DNA from: an uncultured Eubacteriales bacterium
Lineage (GTDB): Bacteria; Bacillota; Clostridia; Saccharofermentanales; Saccharofermentanaceae
Direction of reading: 5' to 3'
NCBI GenBank assembly: GCA_900314745.1
Contig: OMWK01000002.1
Location: 112,204-176,203, forward strand
DNA length: 64,000 bases
Shown: positions 1 to 8,924 of the stretch, piece by piece
How positions within the stretch are numbered: the first letter of the stretch is position 1
Layout of the letters: each line of letters begins with the position of its first letter
Program-made: the position numbers and the translations under genes
Notes under the pieces: generated by a model
What the model saw: only the letters and a program-made list of their open reading frames with translations
Databases searched by the model: none
What the model was told of the DNA's origin: nothing

Positions 1-1154
1 TCGAAGTTAAATCTCATGAAGTAAAGTGTTCCCTGTCCTGCCCAGATGTAATTATCCCTCATCCACATGGCACCGCCGACGATTGACTTGCCGGGTGTGT
101 CCCAGGGAATAAGGTATGTGGAGTTGAATGCGGGATCGCTTGTACCGTTCTGAGCGAAGTTAAGTCCGCCTACGGTAGCGTCGATGACATTTGAATAAGC
201 ACCGATGTTGTAGAGGTTATAGTAACCAGTAGTACCTCTTGATGAATTGCTTCCTCCCTTGCTGCACTCCTGAATGCAGTGAGCTGCAAGGAATATCGGG
301 TTTACATCAGCAATGTTACCCGCATCGGCAAAGATATCGCAGTAATTGATTACATCACCGTTCTGGTTAGGAGCTGATGTATTAAGGAACGTTCCGGGAA
401 GAATGCCCTGTACATGAGCTGACGGGATGCTGTTGTCTGCTGTGTACGTAAGATCAAGGAACTGGAACACAGCAGTCTCATTAAGAGAGTTTCTGGGATC
501 CATATAGAATGAAACGATCTCAGCTGAAGCATTGACCCATGTGGATGCATCATAAACCGTGTAAGTATTGGTAGCGGCATTGTATGAGAAATCAGCCTTG
601 GACTTCCATGAACCGTTGCTGTTGTTGCTTATCAGTGAACCGCCGGGTCTTGTCTCGATGCCTACAGCCGTATTCCAGTCCATACCCGTATAGACAGGAA
701 CGAACTGCCATGACGGATGCGCGTTATGCATATCACGAAGATACGGCTTATAGCTTTCCGGGAAGCTTGCTATGGCAGACTCGAAAGCGCTGTCAGTGGG
801 GCCTGTTCCGGAAGGATCGAGCCTTACATAGTAAGCGGCAACATATCCTGATCTGACTTCACCGTTAGAAGTGTAGTTAATGCTGTACCATGTCGAGAGA
901 TCCGACGTATCTGTCGATGCGGCAAAAGTCGAACCGGTTACCTGAATTCTCTGGTTAAGACCTATGGAACCAAGATTTCTCGACTGATTTGTGGGATACT
1001 CACGGACATTTACTCCACTGTTGCAGTTAATGACGGTAGCATTGGCTGCTATATCGGCACTTACTGTCTTGGATGCGAAGTTTCCGAAGAATCCTAACGC
1101 AATTACAGTCGCCAGAAGCGCGGCGGCTATTCTACTTACAAAACTCTTTCTCAT
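1..1154 (-). CDS. Secreted SH3b-domain glucosaminidase-like wall hydrolase (3' end outside window)
   Basis: The frame is open from an ATG at 1154 down to base 1, so at least 384 residues are present and the C-terminus is cut off by the window edge. A GGGAG ribosome site precedes the start, which lies 12 bp after the prfB stop. Residues 1-33 look like a signal peptide. Residues about 38-112 resemble a bacterial SH3 domain (NVREYP motif). The rest resembles the LytG/FlgJ-type endo-beta-N-acetylglucosaminidase fold: HPSWQFVPVYTGMDW, then LAAHCIQECSKGG with a likely catalytic Glu, then YNLYNIGAYS. The expected role is cleavage of peptidoglycan glycan strands outside the cell. Family identity is inferred from these motifs; the exact bond cut cannot be told. 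Confidence 0.8.
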   Translation of the reverse strand, partial: MRKSFVSRIAAALLATVIALGFFGNFASKTVSADIAANATVINCNSGVNVREYPTNQSRNLGSIGLNQRIQVTGSTFAASTDTSDLSTWYSINYTSNGEVRSGYVAAYYVRLDPSGTGPTDSAFESAIASFPESYKPYLRDMHNAHPSWQFVPVYTGMDWNTAVGIETRPGGSLISNNSNGSWKSKADFSYNAATNTYTVYDASTWVNASAEIVSFYMDPRNSLNETAVFQFLDLTYTADNSIPSAHVQGILPGTFLNTSAPNQNGDVINYCDIFADAGNIADVNPIFLAAHCIQECSKGGSNSSRGTTGYYNLYNIGAYSNVIDATVGGLNFAQNGTSDPAFNSTYLIPWDTPGKSIVGGAMWMRDNYIWAGQGTLYFMRFNF

Positions 1155-1166
1155 ACTGAAACTCCC

Positions 1167-2276
1167 TTATTTCTGTATCTTCATTCCTGAGAGGAACGCA
1201 TTGATGAATCCGTCGATCTTGCCGTCCATTACGGCGTCAACATCAACTTCCACATAACCGGTCCTCTCATCCTTAACCTGTGTGTAAGGACAGAAAACAT
1301 AAGATCTTATCTGTGAACCCCATGCAATATCCTTCTGATCTCCCTTGAGGTCTTCAATCTTCTCCATCTGAGCTGCTTCTGCAAGCGCGAAGAGCTTTGA
1401 CTTCAGCATGTTCATTGCAGATTCCATGTTCTGAACCTGCGAACGCTCAGCCTGGCAGGCAACTACGATACCCGTAGGATAGTGTGTAATTCTGACGGCT
1501 GTATCAGTCTTATTGATATGCTGTCCGCCCTTACCTGTAGCTCTGTACTTATCTACACGCAGATCCTTTGGATCGATCTTGATATCGATATTCGTATCCA
1601 TCTCAGGGATAACTTCACAGGAAGCAAATGAAGTATGTCTTCTTCCCGCAGAGTCAAAAGGTGAGATTCTTACAAGCCTGTGTACGCCCAATTCGGATCT
1701 TAAGAAACCGTATGCGTTCTCACCAATAATCTTGATGGAACAGGACTTAACACCTGCTTCTTCTCCCTCGAGATAATCGAGAAGCTGAACCTGATATCCC
1801 TTTGCTTCAGACCACCTTGTGTACATTCTGTAGAGCATTCCTGCCCAGTCCATGGCCTCTGTTCCGCCGGCACCTGCCTGCAGGGACAGGATCGCGTTAT
1901 TCTTGTCGTAAGGACCGGTAAGCAAAGTCTCGAGACGCATCTTCTCGAAGTCCTGCTTAAACTTGTCAACTCCCGCCTGAAGTTCAGGAAGAGCGCTCAT
2001 ATCCTCTTCATCGTTTGCAAGTTCACAAAGGGCGAGAAGGTCCTCCCTGTCTGTAGCGAGTCTATTGTAATTCTCAACCTTCTGCTGCATGCGGCGAAGA
2101 TCTGTCTGAAGCTTCTGAGCCTTGGCAACATCATTCCAGAATGTGGGATCCTGGGTCATTGCCTCCAGCTCGCTTATCTTGGTAGATAGCGAATCGATGT
2201 GAAGAGAGTCCTTAAGCTCTGCAATCGGCTGCTCATAGGACTCAAGTTCAAGTCTGACGTTATCAAATTCCAGCAT
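1167..2276 (-). CDS. prfB: Peptide chain release factor 2
   Basis: This 369-residue factor recognises UGA and UAA stop codons and triggers peptide release in the ribosome. The anticodon-like SPF tripeptide (RISPFDS) and the GGQ motif (GKGGQHINK) are both present, and the length is normal. The usual programmed +1 frameshift near codon 25 is absent: where many bacteria have CTT-TGA-C, the frame here reads CTT-CAC and stays open, although an AAGGA stretch remains just before it. The start ATG shares one base with the stop of the upstream aminotransferase (TAATG), suggesting translational coupling. Confidence 0.97.
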   Translation of the reverse strand: MLEFDNVRLELESYEQPIAELKDSLHIDSLSTKISELEAMTQDPTFWNDVAKAQKLQTDLRRMQQKVENYNRLATDREDLLALCELANDEEDMSALPELQAGVDKFKQDFEKMRLETLLTGPYDKNNAILSLQAGAGGTEAMDWAGMLYRMYTRWSEAKGYQVQLLDYLEGEEAGVKSCSIKIIGENAYGFLRSELGVHRLVRISPFDSAGRRHTSFASCEVIPEMDTNIDIKIDPKDLRVDKYRATGKGGQHINKTDTAVRITHYPTGIVVACQAERSQVQNMESAMNMLKSKLFALAEAAQMEKIEDLKGDQKDIAWGSQIRSYVFCPYTQVKDERTGYVEVDVDAVMDGKIDGFINAFLSGMKIQK

Positions 2277-3463
2277 TAATGATTTCCCTTTCGCAATTCT
2301 TCTGTAAACTCAGCGAGTCTTTCCATCGCGGTCTTGATATTCTCCATGGAAGCTGCATAACTGATGCGCACGTTATCCTTGCCGCACTCACCGAAAGCAC
2401 TTCCGGGAACGATTGCAACCTTCTTCTCCATGAGGAACCTCTCACAGAATTCCTCTGAAGTAAGTCCCGTATTCTTGATCGACGGGAACGCATAGAATGC
2501 ACCCGAAGGAGTAAAACACTCAAGACCTGCATCTTCAAGTCCCTTGATGATGACTCTTCTTCTGTGGTTGTATTCGTCTCTCATGGCGATTACGTCATCG
2601 TCACAGTTATAAGCAGCCTCAACGACAGCAAACTGAGACATTGACGGAGCGCTCATAATGCAGTACTGATGAATCTTAGTCATCGGAGCGATGAGTTCCT
2701 TGGGACCCAGCACATATCCTATACGGAAACCCGTCATGGCATAGGACTTCGAGAAACCGTTGATCATTACAACACGGTCCTGAAGCTCGGGGAATCTTGT
2801 AAGTGAACTCGGCTCGTCGCTTACATAATTAAGTTCACAGTAAAGCTCATCCGATATGACTATGATGTCGGGGTGCTTCATGAGAACATCCCTGATCGGC
2901 TTAAGATCCTCCATTGTCATTACGGCACCTGTAGGGTTGCCGGGATAACCGAGAATAAGATACTTGGTCTTATCAGTAATCGCTGCCTCGAGGTCCTCAG
3001 CCTTAAGCTTGAAGTCATCCTCCTGTCTTGTGGAGATGATGACGGGAACTCCGTGAGCAAAAAGAACCGTAGCCTTATATGCAACGAAGCAGGGCTCTAC
3101 GATGATTACTTCATCACCGGGATTGATAAGTGCTCTTGCAGCAAGATCAAGTCCTTCGGATCCGCCGACCGTGATAAGACACTGGCCGTTGGGATTATAC
3201 TCGACACCGTAACGCCTCTTGATGTAAGAGGTAATTGCCTTCTTGGCATTGGTGTAACCCGCATTAGGAGAATAATGTGTATATCCGTCAACGAGTGAAT
3301 TGATACCTGCTTCCCTGATGGACCACGGTGTGACAAAATCAGGCTCACCGATGGAAAGCGATATGACGCCCTTCATCTCACTTGCAAGATCGAAGAACTT
3401 ACGTATGGCGGAAGGCGGTACACTCGCAACGCATGATGAGATTTTTGAATTAAGATCTGTCAT
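2276..3463 (-). CDS. Class I/II PLP-dependent aminotransferase
   Basis: A 395-residue fold-type I aminotransferase. The PLP-binding Lys is K239 in FSKSYAMTGFRIGY. The NPTG motif (GYPGNPTGAV, about 172-181) and the ISDELY motif around residue 203 are present. The family includes aspartate, aromatic and alanine aminotransferases, and the substrate cannot be fixed from sequence. It overlaps the upstream Lrp/AsnC regulator by 4 bp (ATGA) and prfB by 1 bp, so the three are probably co-translated. An adjacent Lrp-type regulator suggests control by an amino acid, which is inference. Confidence 0.92.
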   Translation of the reverse strand: MTDLNSKISSCVASVPPSAIRKFFDLASEMKGVISLSIGEPDFVTPWSIREAGINSLVDGYTHYSPNAGYTNAKKAITSYIKRRYGVEYNPNGQCLITVGGSEGLDLAARALINPGDEVIIVEPCFVAYKATVLFAHGVPVIISTRQEDDFKLKAEDLEAAITDKTKYLILGYPGNPTGAVMTMEDLKPIRDVLMKHPDIIVISDELYCELNYVSDEPSSLTRFPELQDRVVMINGFSKSYAMTGFRIGYVLGPKELIAPMTKIHQYCIMSAPSMSQFAVVEAAYNCDDDVIAMRDEYNHRRRVIIKGLEDAGLECFTPSGAFYAFPSIKNTGLTSEEFCERFLMEKKVAIVPGSAFGECGKDNVRISYAASMENIKTAMERLAEFTEELRKGNH

Positions 3464-3948
3464 AATACGATCGCCTGCCTGTCATCAGTAGTCTCATCTT
3501 CAAAGAAGATGCCGTTGGACTTGTATTTCTTAAGTATGAAGTGTGTTGCCGTTGAGAGAACTCCCTCGGAAGTAGCAACCTTGTTATATACGAACTCAGC
3601 GATATTCTTAAGGCTGTCATCGTTGTAGATGAGCAGAAGGTCGAATGCACCTGACATCAGGTAGCAGTCAGTAACCTTATCATACTTGCTGAGAAGCTTG
3701 GCGATATTATCAAAGCCTCTGTCCCTCTGAGGTGTGATACGAACTTCGATTAACGCCGTAACCTTCTCGGGATAGGACTTAGCCCAGTTGATCTCGGCTG
3801 TATAACCAAGAAGGATCTTCTCCTCCTTAAGTCTCTCGATCTCAGCCTCAACTTCAGGTGTTGAGACTCCGAGCTGAACTGCTATATCCGCAGGAACCGC
3901 TCTCGGATCCTTCTCAATAATCTTCAGTAATTCGATATCGTCAATCAT
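3460..3948 (-). CDS. Lrp/AsnC family transcriptional regulator
   Basis: 162 residues. The N-terminal winged helix-turn-helix (IDDIELLKIIEKDPRA, then VSTPEVEAEIERLKEE) is followed by a RAM/AsnC ligand-binding domain (ALIEVRITPQRDRGFDNIA, then YLMSGAFDLLLIY). Members bind amino acids and regulate transport or metabolism genes. A GGAGGTG ribosome site precedes the ATG. It is coupled by ATGA to the aminotransferase, its likely target and partner. No operator could be recognised. Confidence 0.92.
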   Translation of the reverse strand: MIDDIELLKIIEKDPRAVPADIAVQLGVSTPEVEAEIERLKEEKILLGYTAEINWAKSYPEKVTALIEVRITPQRDRGFDNIAKLLSKYDKVTDCYLMSGAFDLLLIYNDDSLKNIAEFVYNKVATSEGVLSTATHFILKKYKSNGIFFEDETTDDRQAIVL

Positions 3949-3984
3949 AATTCACCTCCGCTGGTACGGCATAGATATTTGATT

Positions 3985-5862
3985 TTAGCATAATGAACCA
4001 TATTCATCATACATCTTTTCTATTACAGCCGCGTTACAGGCGTACAGATCGTAGTCGTCCTTCCCCGCTTCACCGGAGACGAACTTCTCCTCGAGAACCT
4101 TCTGCTCCTGCTCCTTCTCCTCAATGAGCTTCTCGAGCTCCCTTATCCTGTTGGCCTTCTTGGCACGAAGCTTCCTGTCCTCAGCCTGATTGATGCGTGG
4201 CTTTAAGGCGGGGGCCTTAGCCTTAACGGGAGCCGCTTCTGGAGTCTCAGTCTTAACCTGAGGCTTTCTTACAGCCTTTCTGTAGTATTCGTATGTGTCG
4301 TAGAGCTTCGCCGTGCCGCCCATGAAGCCCAGAACTTTGTCGGCACACTTCTCTATGAAGAATCTGTCGTGGCTCACGCAGATGATGGCGCCGTTATAGA
4401 GTGTCAGCGCGTCCTCGAGTATCTCCCTGCTCTCGATGTCGAGATGGTTTGTAGGCTCATCGAGGAAGAGTATGTCGGGATTCTCCTCGAGGATAAGGCA
4501 CAGATACAGCCTGCTCCTCTCTCCGCCCGACAGGACGTTTATGGTCTTGAACACGTCGTCCCCGCGGAAGCCGAATCTTGCAAGAAGTGATCTTGCTTCG
4601 GTGACCGTCAGGTCAGACCTTCTAACGAGCTCCTCGTAACATGTCGCAGTCTCATCCTCGAAAGGCACAAACTGCTCCATAAAGCCCACCGTGGAGGATG
4701 CGCTTATGAATACGCTGCCGTCAAAGCCCGCGATCCTTCCTCTTAACATCGAAAGGAGAGTCGATTTGCCGCAGCCGTTGGGACCTGCCAGGAACAGCTT
4801 CTCCCCGGACTTAAGTTCGAAGCTTATGTCTTCGAATACCATGGGGCCGTCATCGAACTTCTTGCTGACGCCCTTAACCTGAATGACGACTTTGTCAGAT
4901 GCTCCCTCTCTTTCCTCGGGAACGACATTGAAGCTCATCTTGTTCTCGCCCGAAGGAAGTCTCGAGCGCTCTTTCTCAAGTACAGAAGCGAGCTTATCTA
5001 CCATCTTCTCACGCTGATGGTAGCCGGAGATATTCCTGTGCGAGAGCATTGTCTGCTTAACATCAAGCTGATGCGTAAGTTCCTTCTCAAGATTCTCGAC
5101 CACCCTCTTCTGAGTCTTAAGAAACTCTTCGCGCTGCTTCTTATAACTGTCGTAATTTCCCCTGTACTCGGTGATGTGTCCGCCGTCGAGCTCGATGACG
5201 CGGTTTGCAAATGAATCAATGAAATGACGGTCGTGCGTAATTACAAAGACCGAACCGCCGTAAGACGACAGATAATCCTCGAGCCATTCTATGGCGTCGG
5301 CATCGAGGTGGTTTGTCGGCTCATCGAGCATCATTATGTCCGGACGCTCAACGATTAATCTGGCAAGACAGACTCTCATCTTCTCGCCTCCCGACAGTGT
5401 CATCAGATCCGTTCTGTCGCTTATATCCTTAAGTCCGAGACCTGCCAGAGCCTCCTTGATCCTGAACTCGTAATCATAACCGCCCATCGCCTCATACCTG
5501 GAGGTTACAGCGGCATACTCATCCATCTTCTGTCTGGAATGGTCGGTCTCCATCTCCTTCTCGATACGCTTGATCTCAAGCTCAGTATCGATCATGTCGC
5601 GGGGTTTTAAGGTAGCAGAACTTAAGTCCTGCTCATCCATGTTCTGGGACAGGAAACCGACTGTCGAATTACCATGCAGGATTACCTTACCGCTCTCGGG
5701 AGTAAATACTCCTCTTATCGTCTTAAATAACGTAGATTTCCCGGCGCCGTTATCTCCGATAAAAGCAATCTTGTCACCTTGATTGACGGTGAAGCTTATA
5801 CCATCGAGAACACGCCGGGTCTCAAATCCTACTGTTATGCTGTCTACTGTTAATACCGGCAT
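3985..5862 (-). CDS. ABC-F family ATPase (Uup/YdiF-like)
   Basis: 625 residues with two ABC domains and no membrane segments, typical of soluble ABC-F proteins that act on the ribosome. The first Walker A is GDNGAGKST (36-44) and the second is GPNGCGKST. Each half has an LSGGE signature and a LDEPTNHLD Walker B. Between the halves lies a charged helical linker rich in Lys, Glu and Arg. The C-terminal 80 residues form a charged coiled coil (KANRIRELEKLIEEKEQEQ), as in Uup and YdiF-type members. Antibiotic resistance or ribosome rescue cannot be told apart from sequence. Confidence 0.93.
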   Translation of the reverse strand: MPVLTVDSITVGFETRRVLDGISFTVNQGDKIAFIGDNGAGKSTLFKTIRGVFTPESGKVILHGNSTVGFLSQNMDEQDLSSATLKPRDMIDTELEIKRIEKEMETDHSRQKMDEYAAVTSRYEAMGGYDYEFRIKEALAGLGLKDISDRTDLMTLSGGEKMRVCLARLIVERPDIMMLDEPTNHLDADAIEWLEDYLSSYGGSVFVITHDRHFIDSFANRVIELDGGHITEYRGNYDSYKKQREEFLKTQKRVVENLEKELTHQLDVKQTMLSHRNISGYHQREKMVDKLASVLEKERSRLPSGENKMSFNVVPEEREGASDKVVIQVKGVSKKFDDGPMVFEDISFELKSGEKLFLAGPNGCGKSTLLSMLRGRIAGFDGSVFISASSTVGFMEQFVPFEDETATCYEELVRRSDLTVTEARSLLARFGFRGDDVFKTINVLSGGERSRLYLCLILEENPDILFLDEPTNHLDIESREILEDALTLYNGAIICVSHDRFFIEKCADKVLGFMGGTAKLYDTYEYYRKAVRKPQVKTETPEAAPVKAKAPALKPRINQAEDRKLRAKKANRIRELEKLIEEKEQEQKVLEEKFVSGEAGKDDYDLYACNAAVIEKMYDEYGSLC

Positions 5863-5871
5863 CAGGGAGAA

Positions 5872-6963
5872 TTACTTGGCAGTAATATATCCCTTCTTCG
5901 TAAGAAGTTCAGCCGTAAGCATTCCGCCGCCGGCAGCGCCTCTTAAAGTATTGTGTGACAGGCACGTAAACTTGTAATCAAAGATGTTATCCTCACGAAG
6001 TCTTGCGATGCTGACTCCCATTCCGTTGCCGAACATGGCGTCGAGCTTGGGCTGTGGTCTGTCATTCTCCTCCAGGTACTGCAGGAACTTCTCAGGTGCT
6101 GAAGGGAGCTTAAGTCTCTGTGCCTCACCCTCGAACTCGTTCCAAGCCTTGATCATGGCATCCATGGACGGCTTATTCTTGAAGCTTACGGATACTGCAG
6201 CCGTATGACCTTCCTGAACTGCTACACGGTAGCACTGAGCGGAGATAATTGGCTCCTTGGCAATCTCGATGTGGTCGCCTGCGAACTGGCCCCAAACCTT
6301 CAAGGGCTCCTTCTCGGACTTCTCTTCCTCACCGCCGATGTAAGGGATCAAGTTGCCGACCATCTCAGGCCACTGCTCAAACGTCTTGCCTGCACCGGAG
6401 ATAGCCTGATATGTGCAAACCGAGATCTTCTCAACACCGTATGAGAGAAGAGGCGTAAGAGCGGGAACGTAGCTCTGAATGGAGCAGTTAGGCTTAACAG
6501 CGACAAATCCTCTCTTCGTACCGAGTCTTCTTCTCTGAGCCTCGATAAGCTCGGCATGATCTGCATTGATCTCAGGGATGATCATCGGAACGTCCTCTGT
6601 CCATCTGTTTGCAGAGTTGTTGGAGATTACGGGACACTCGAGCTTGGCGATCTTCTCTTCCAAAGCTCTGATCTCATCCTTCTTCATATCAACAGCACAG
6701 AAAGTGAAGTCGATCTGATCAACATATGCCTCAATATTGTCCGTACCGTATACGATCATCTTCTTAGCATACTCAGGCATGGGTCTGTCGATCTTCCATC
6801 TGCCCTCTACGGCTTCCTCATATGTCTTGCCGGCGGAACGGGGGGATGCACATAAAGCAACACACTCAAACCAGGGGTGGTTCTCAAGTAAAGATATAAA
6901 TCTCTGTCCTACATAACCCGTTGCGCCAATGACGCCGACTCTCAATTTCTGTTCCATTTTCAT
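5872..6963 (-). CDS. asd: Aspartate-semialdehyde dehydrogenase
   Basis: 363 residues. It reduces aspartyl phosphate to aspartate semialdehyde with NADPH, the branch point for Lys, Thr and Met synthesis. The NADP loop is VIGATGYVGQRF (11-22). The catalytic Cys is C160 in KPNCS, and the acid-base His is probably H253 in VQEGHTAAVS. The long form and the motif order match the archaeal/fungal-type subfamily better than the short E. coli type. A consensus-like promoter lies directly upstream, and the gene ends 9 bp before the ABC-F start, so the two may share a transcript. An aspartokinase is encoded at 33896. Confidence 0.95.
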   Translation of the reverse strand: MKMEQKLRVGVIGATGYVGQRFISLLENHPWFECVALCASPRSAGKTYEEAVEGRWKIDRPMPEYAKKMIVYGTDNIEAYVDQIDFTFCAVDMKKDEIRALEEKIAKLECPVISNNSANRWTEDVPMIIPEINADHAELIEAQRRRLGTKRGFVAVKPNCSIQSYVPALTPLLSYGVEKISVCTYQAISGAGKTFEQWPEMVGNLIPYIGGEEEKSEKEPLKVWGQFAGDHIEIAKEPIISAQCYRVAVQEGHTAAVSVSFKNKPSMDAMIKAWNEFEGEAQRLKLPSAPEKFLQYLEENDRPQPKLDAMFGNGMGVSIARLREDNIFDYKFTCLSHNTLRGAAGGGMLTAELLTKKGYITAK

Positions 6964-7020
6964 ACTCCTGTTTAACTGAAATGTCCTTGTATCGCGGACA
7001 CTTGTCTTTCAAGCAAAAAC

Positions 7021-7049
7021 ATACTATCACAACGTCCTTATACGTGCAA
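7021..7049 (-). promoter_or_regulatory. Predicted sigma-A promoter of asd
   Basis: The minus strand reads TTGCAC-N17-TAGTAT. The resulting leader would be about 50 nt and holds only a small TGTCC/GGACA hairpin. It is too short for a lysine riboswitch. Confidence 0.6.
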
Positions 7050-7066
7050 TAGCAAAAATAACAATA

Positions 7067-7618
7067 TCAGACCGCGAATTCCGCGTCGGAATTCTGCAAT
7101 TCATACACATACCATGCGCCTTCTGACTTATAGACCAGAACATAAACATCTGTTGTCATGGTATTTCCGCTTCCGTCGCTGAAATTAAGACGGAGCTTAA
7201 CTATCTGAATCTGAGGTATGAGATCGACCGAAGTATGGTGCACATCTGCGATCTGCTGGGCAAGCTCAGGGAAATCCGTATATCCGTATTCTTCGGAATA
7301 ATCGTTATAAGCCGAGACAGATGCTCCGATATATGAATATGAAGGATCGAGCACCGTTGAATAATTGAACAGCACTTCGCCTAAGTCGACCCTGTCTCCG
7401 TCCTCGTTCTCGTAGTCCTTAAAGCTTGCAGGATAGCATGCTTCAAAAAGCTCGATGTCATAAGTGAATATGGCCTGGAAGAATCCTTCCGCCACGTTTA
7501 CCGAGGACTGATTTACATTATCCACGGTAACGAATTCATCTACCTTGCTGCCGCATCCCGTAAAAAGAGAGATGCCAAGCACCAGGACGAGCACGGCACT
7601 TATAAGTTTCTTAGTCAT
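7067..7618 (-). CDS. Lipoprotein of unknown function
   Basis: 183 residues. The lipobox LFTGC follows a short hydrophobic signal (MTKKLISAVLVLVLGISLF), so the mature protein should begin at Cys22 and be tethered to the outer membrane face. The remainder is a small acidic domain (EFVTVDNVNQSSVNVAEGFF, ending GAWYVYELQNSDAEF) whose shape recalls NTF2-like folds, but I do not recognise the family. It overlaps the end of rarA by 8 bp. Confidence 0.8.
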   Translation of the reverse strand: MTKKLISAVLVLVLGISLFTGCGSKVDEFVTVDNVNQSSVNVAEGFFQAIFTYDIELFEACYPASFKDYENEDGDRVDLGEVLFNYSTVLDPSYSYIGASVSAYNDYSEEYGYTDFPELAQQIADVHHTSVDLIPQIQIVKLRLNFSDGSGNTMTTDVYVLVYKSEGAWYVYELQNSDAEFAV

Positions 7619-8924
7619 CTTTGTTCATAATCCTTTCGACGTAATCGAGATACTCGGCTATCCTCTTCTCGTAGCCTATATCCGTAGGTTCATAATATTT
7701 CTTTCCAAGGACGGCATCAGGCATGTACTGCTGCTTGACGACATGTCCAGGGTAGTCGTGTGCATACTTATACCCCACTGCATATCCCAGATCCTCCATG
7801 CCTTTGGCGGGAGCATTACGAAGATGCATAGGCACGGAACCCGTATCACCCGATTTGACATCAGACAGAGCCTTATCTATCGCAAGATAAGCGGCATTGG
7901 ACTTTGGCGAAGAAGCTACTATTATGCAGGCTTCTGCAAGGGGAATCCTCGCTTCCGGCATACCTACGGAAGCCGCAGCCTGATATGCGGCACTAGCCAC
8001 AAGAAGCGCGTTGGGATTGGCAAGTCCGACATCCTCAGCAGCGCATATGAGAATGCGTCTTGCAAGAAATTCGATGTCTTCACCGCCTGCAAGGGCTCTG
8101 GCAAGATACAGTATGGCGGCATCGGGATCTGAGCCCCTCATGGACTTGATCATCGCGCTTATGTTGTCGTAATGGCTCTCCCCGTCCTTGTCGAAAAGCA
8201 CGGTCCTGTTCTGCATGCACTCGCTTACGACTTCATCGGTAATGGATATGGATCCGTCAGCACCGGAAGGAGTCGTAATAACCGCGAGTTCAAGCGCCTT
8301 AAGGCTGTTCCTGGCATCGCCGCCGGAAAGCCCCGCTATCTTCGCGAGTGTGGAATCGCTTATCCTGATATCGGTAAGGCCGTAACCTCTCTCCTTATCC
8401 TGAATGGCATTCTTCAGGATCTTCACTATATCGTCATCCGTAAGTGAATGAAGCTGCAGGACGGTCGATCTTGATACCAGAGCCTTGTTGACCTCGAAGA
8501 AAGGATTCTCCGTGGTGGCACCGACAAGGATTATCGTTCCGTCCTCAACGTACGGAAGCAGAGCATCCTGCTGGAGCTTGTTAAAACGGTGTATCTCATC
8601 GATAAAAAGAACCGTCTTTCTGCCTTCAGACAGCAGAGGATTCTTGGCATCCTCTATGACAGCCTTTATATCACCGACACCCGAAGTAACGGCGTTGATC
8701 GAACGGAACTTCGAAGTGGTACAGTTCGCGATAACTCTCGCAAGGGCTGTCTTTCCGGTTCCCGGAGGGCCGAAAAGGATGACTGAGGACAGTCGGTCTG
8801 CCTCAATCATCCTCCTCAGAAGTTTTCCTTTACCTACGATATGCTCCTGCCCGACGTACTCGTCGAGATTTCTGGGAGCCATCCTGTACGGAAGCGGTTG
8901 ATTTGATAACTCTTCCGAAGGCAT
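7611..8924 (-). CDS. rarA: Replication-associated recombination protein A (AAA+ ATPase)
   Basis: 437 residues of the RarA/MgsA/WRNIP1 family, which acts at stalled replication forks. PYRMAPRNLDEYVGQEHIVG opens the protein. Walker A GPPGTGKTA, Walker [11 protein letters not shown], sensor 1 (VGATTENP) and the C-terminal tetramerisation part (MRGSDPDAAILYLARALAGG, then YKYAHDYPGHVV) are all present. It starts on the base where the glyA stop codon begins (TAATG-type overlap) and overlaps the lipoprotein gene. Confidence 0.95.
   Translation of the reverse strand: MPSEELSNQPLPYRMAPRNLDEYVGQEHIVGKGKLLRRMIEADRLSSVILFGPPGTGKTALARVIANCTTSKFRSINAVTSGVGDIKAVIEDAKNPLLSEGRKTVLFIDEIHRFNKLQQDALLPYVEDGTIILVGATTENPFFEVNKALVSRSTVLQLHSLTDDDIVKILKNAIQDKERGYGLTDIRISDSTLAKIAGLSGGDARNSLKALELAVITTPSGADGSISITDEVVSECMQNRTVLFDKDGESHYDNISAMIKSMRGSDPDAAILYLARALAGGEDIEFLARRILICAAEDVGLANPNALLVASAAYQAAASVGMPEARIPLAEACIIVASSPKSNAAYLAIDKALSDVKSGDTGSVPMHLRNAPAKGMEDLGYAVGYKYAHDYPGHVVKQQYMPDAVLGKKYYEPTDIGYEKRIAEYLDYVERIMNKDD

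Noticed and set aside
6964..7066. Lysine riboswitch before asd
   Set aside because: The leader after the predicted promoter is only about 50 nt with a small hairpin.
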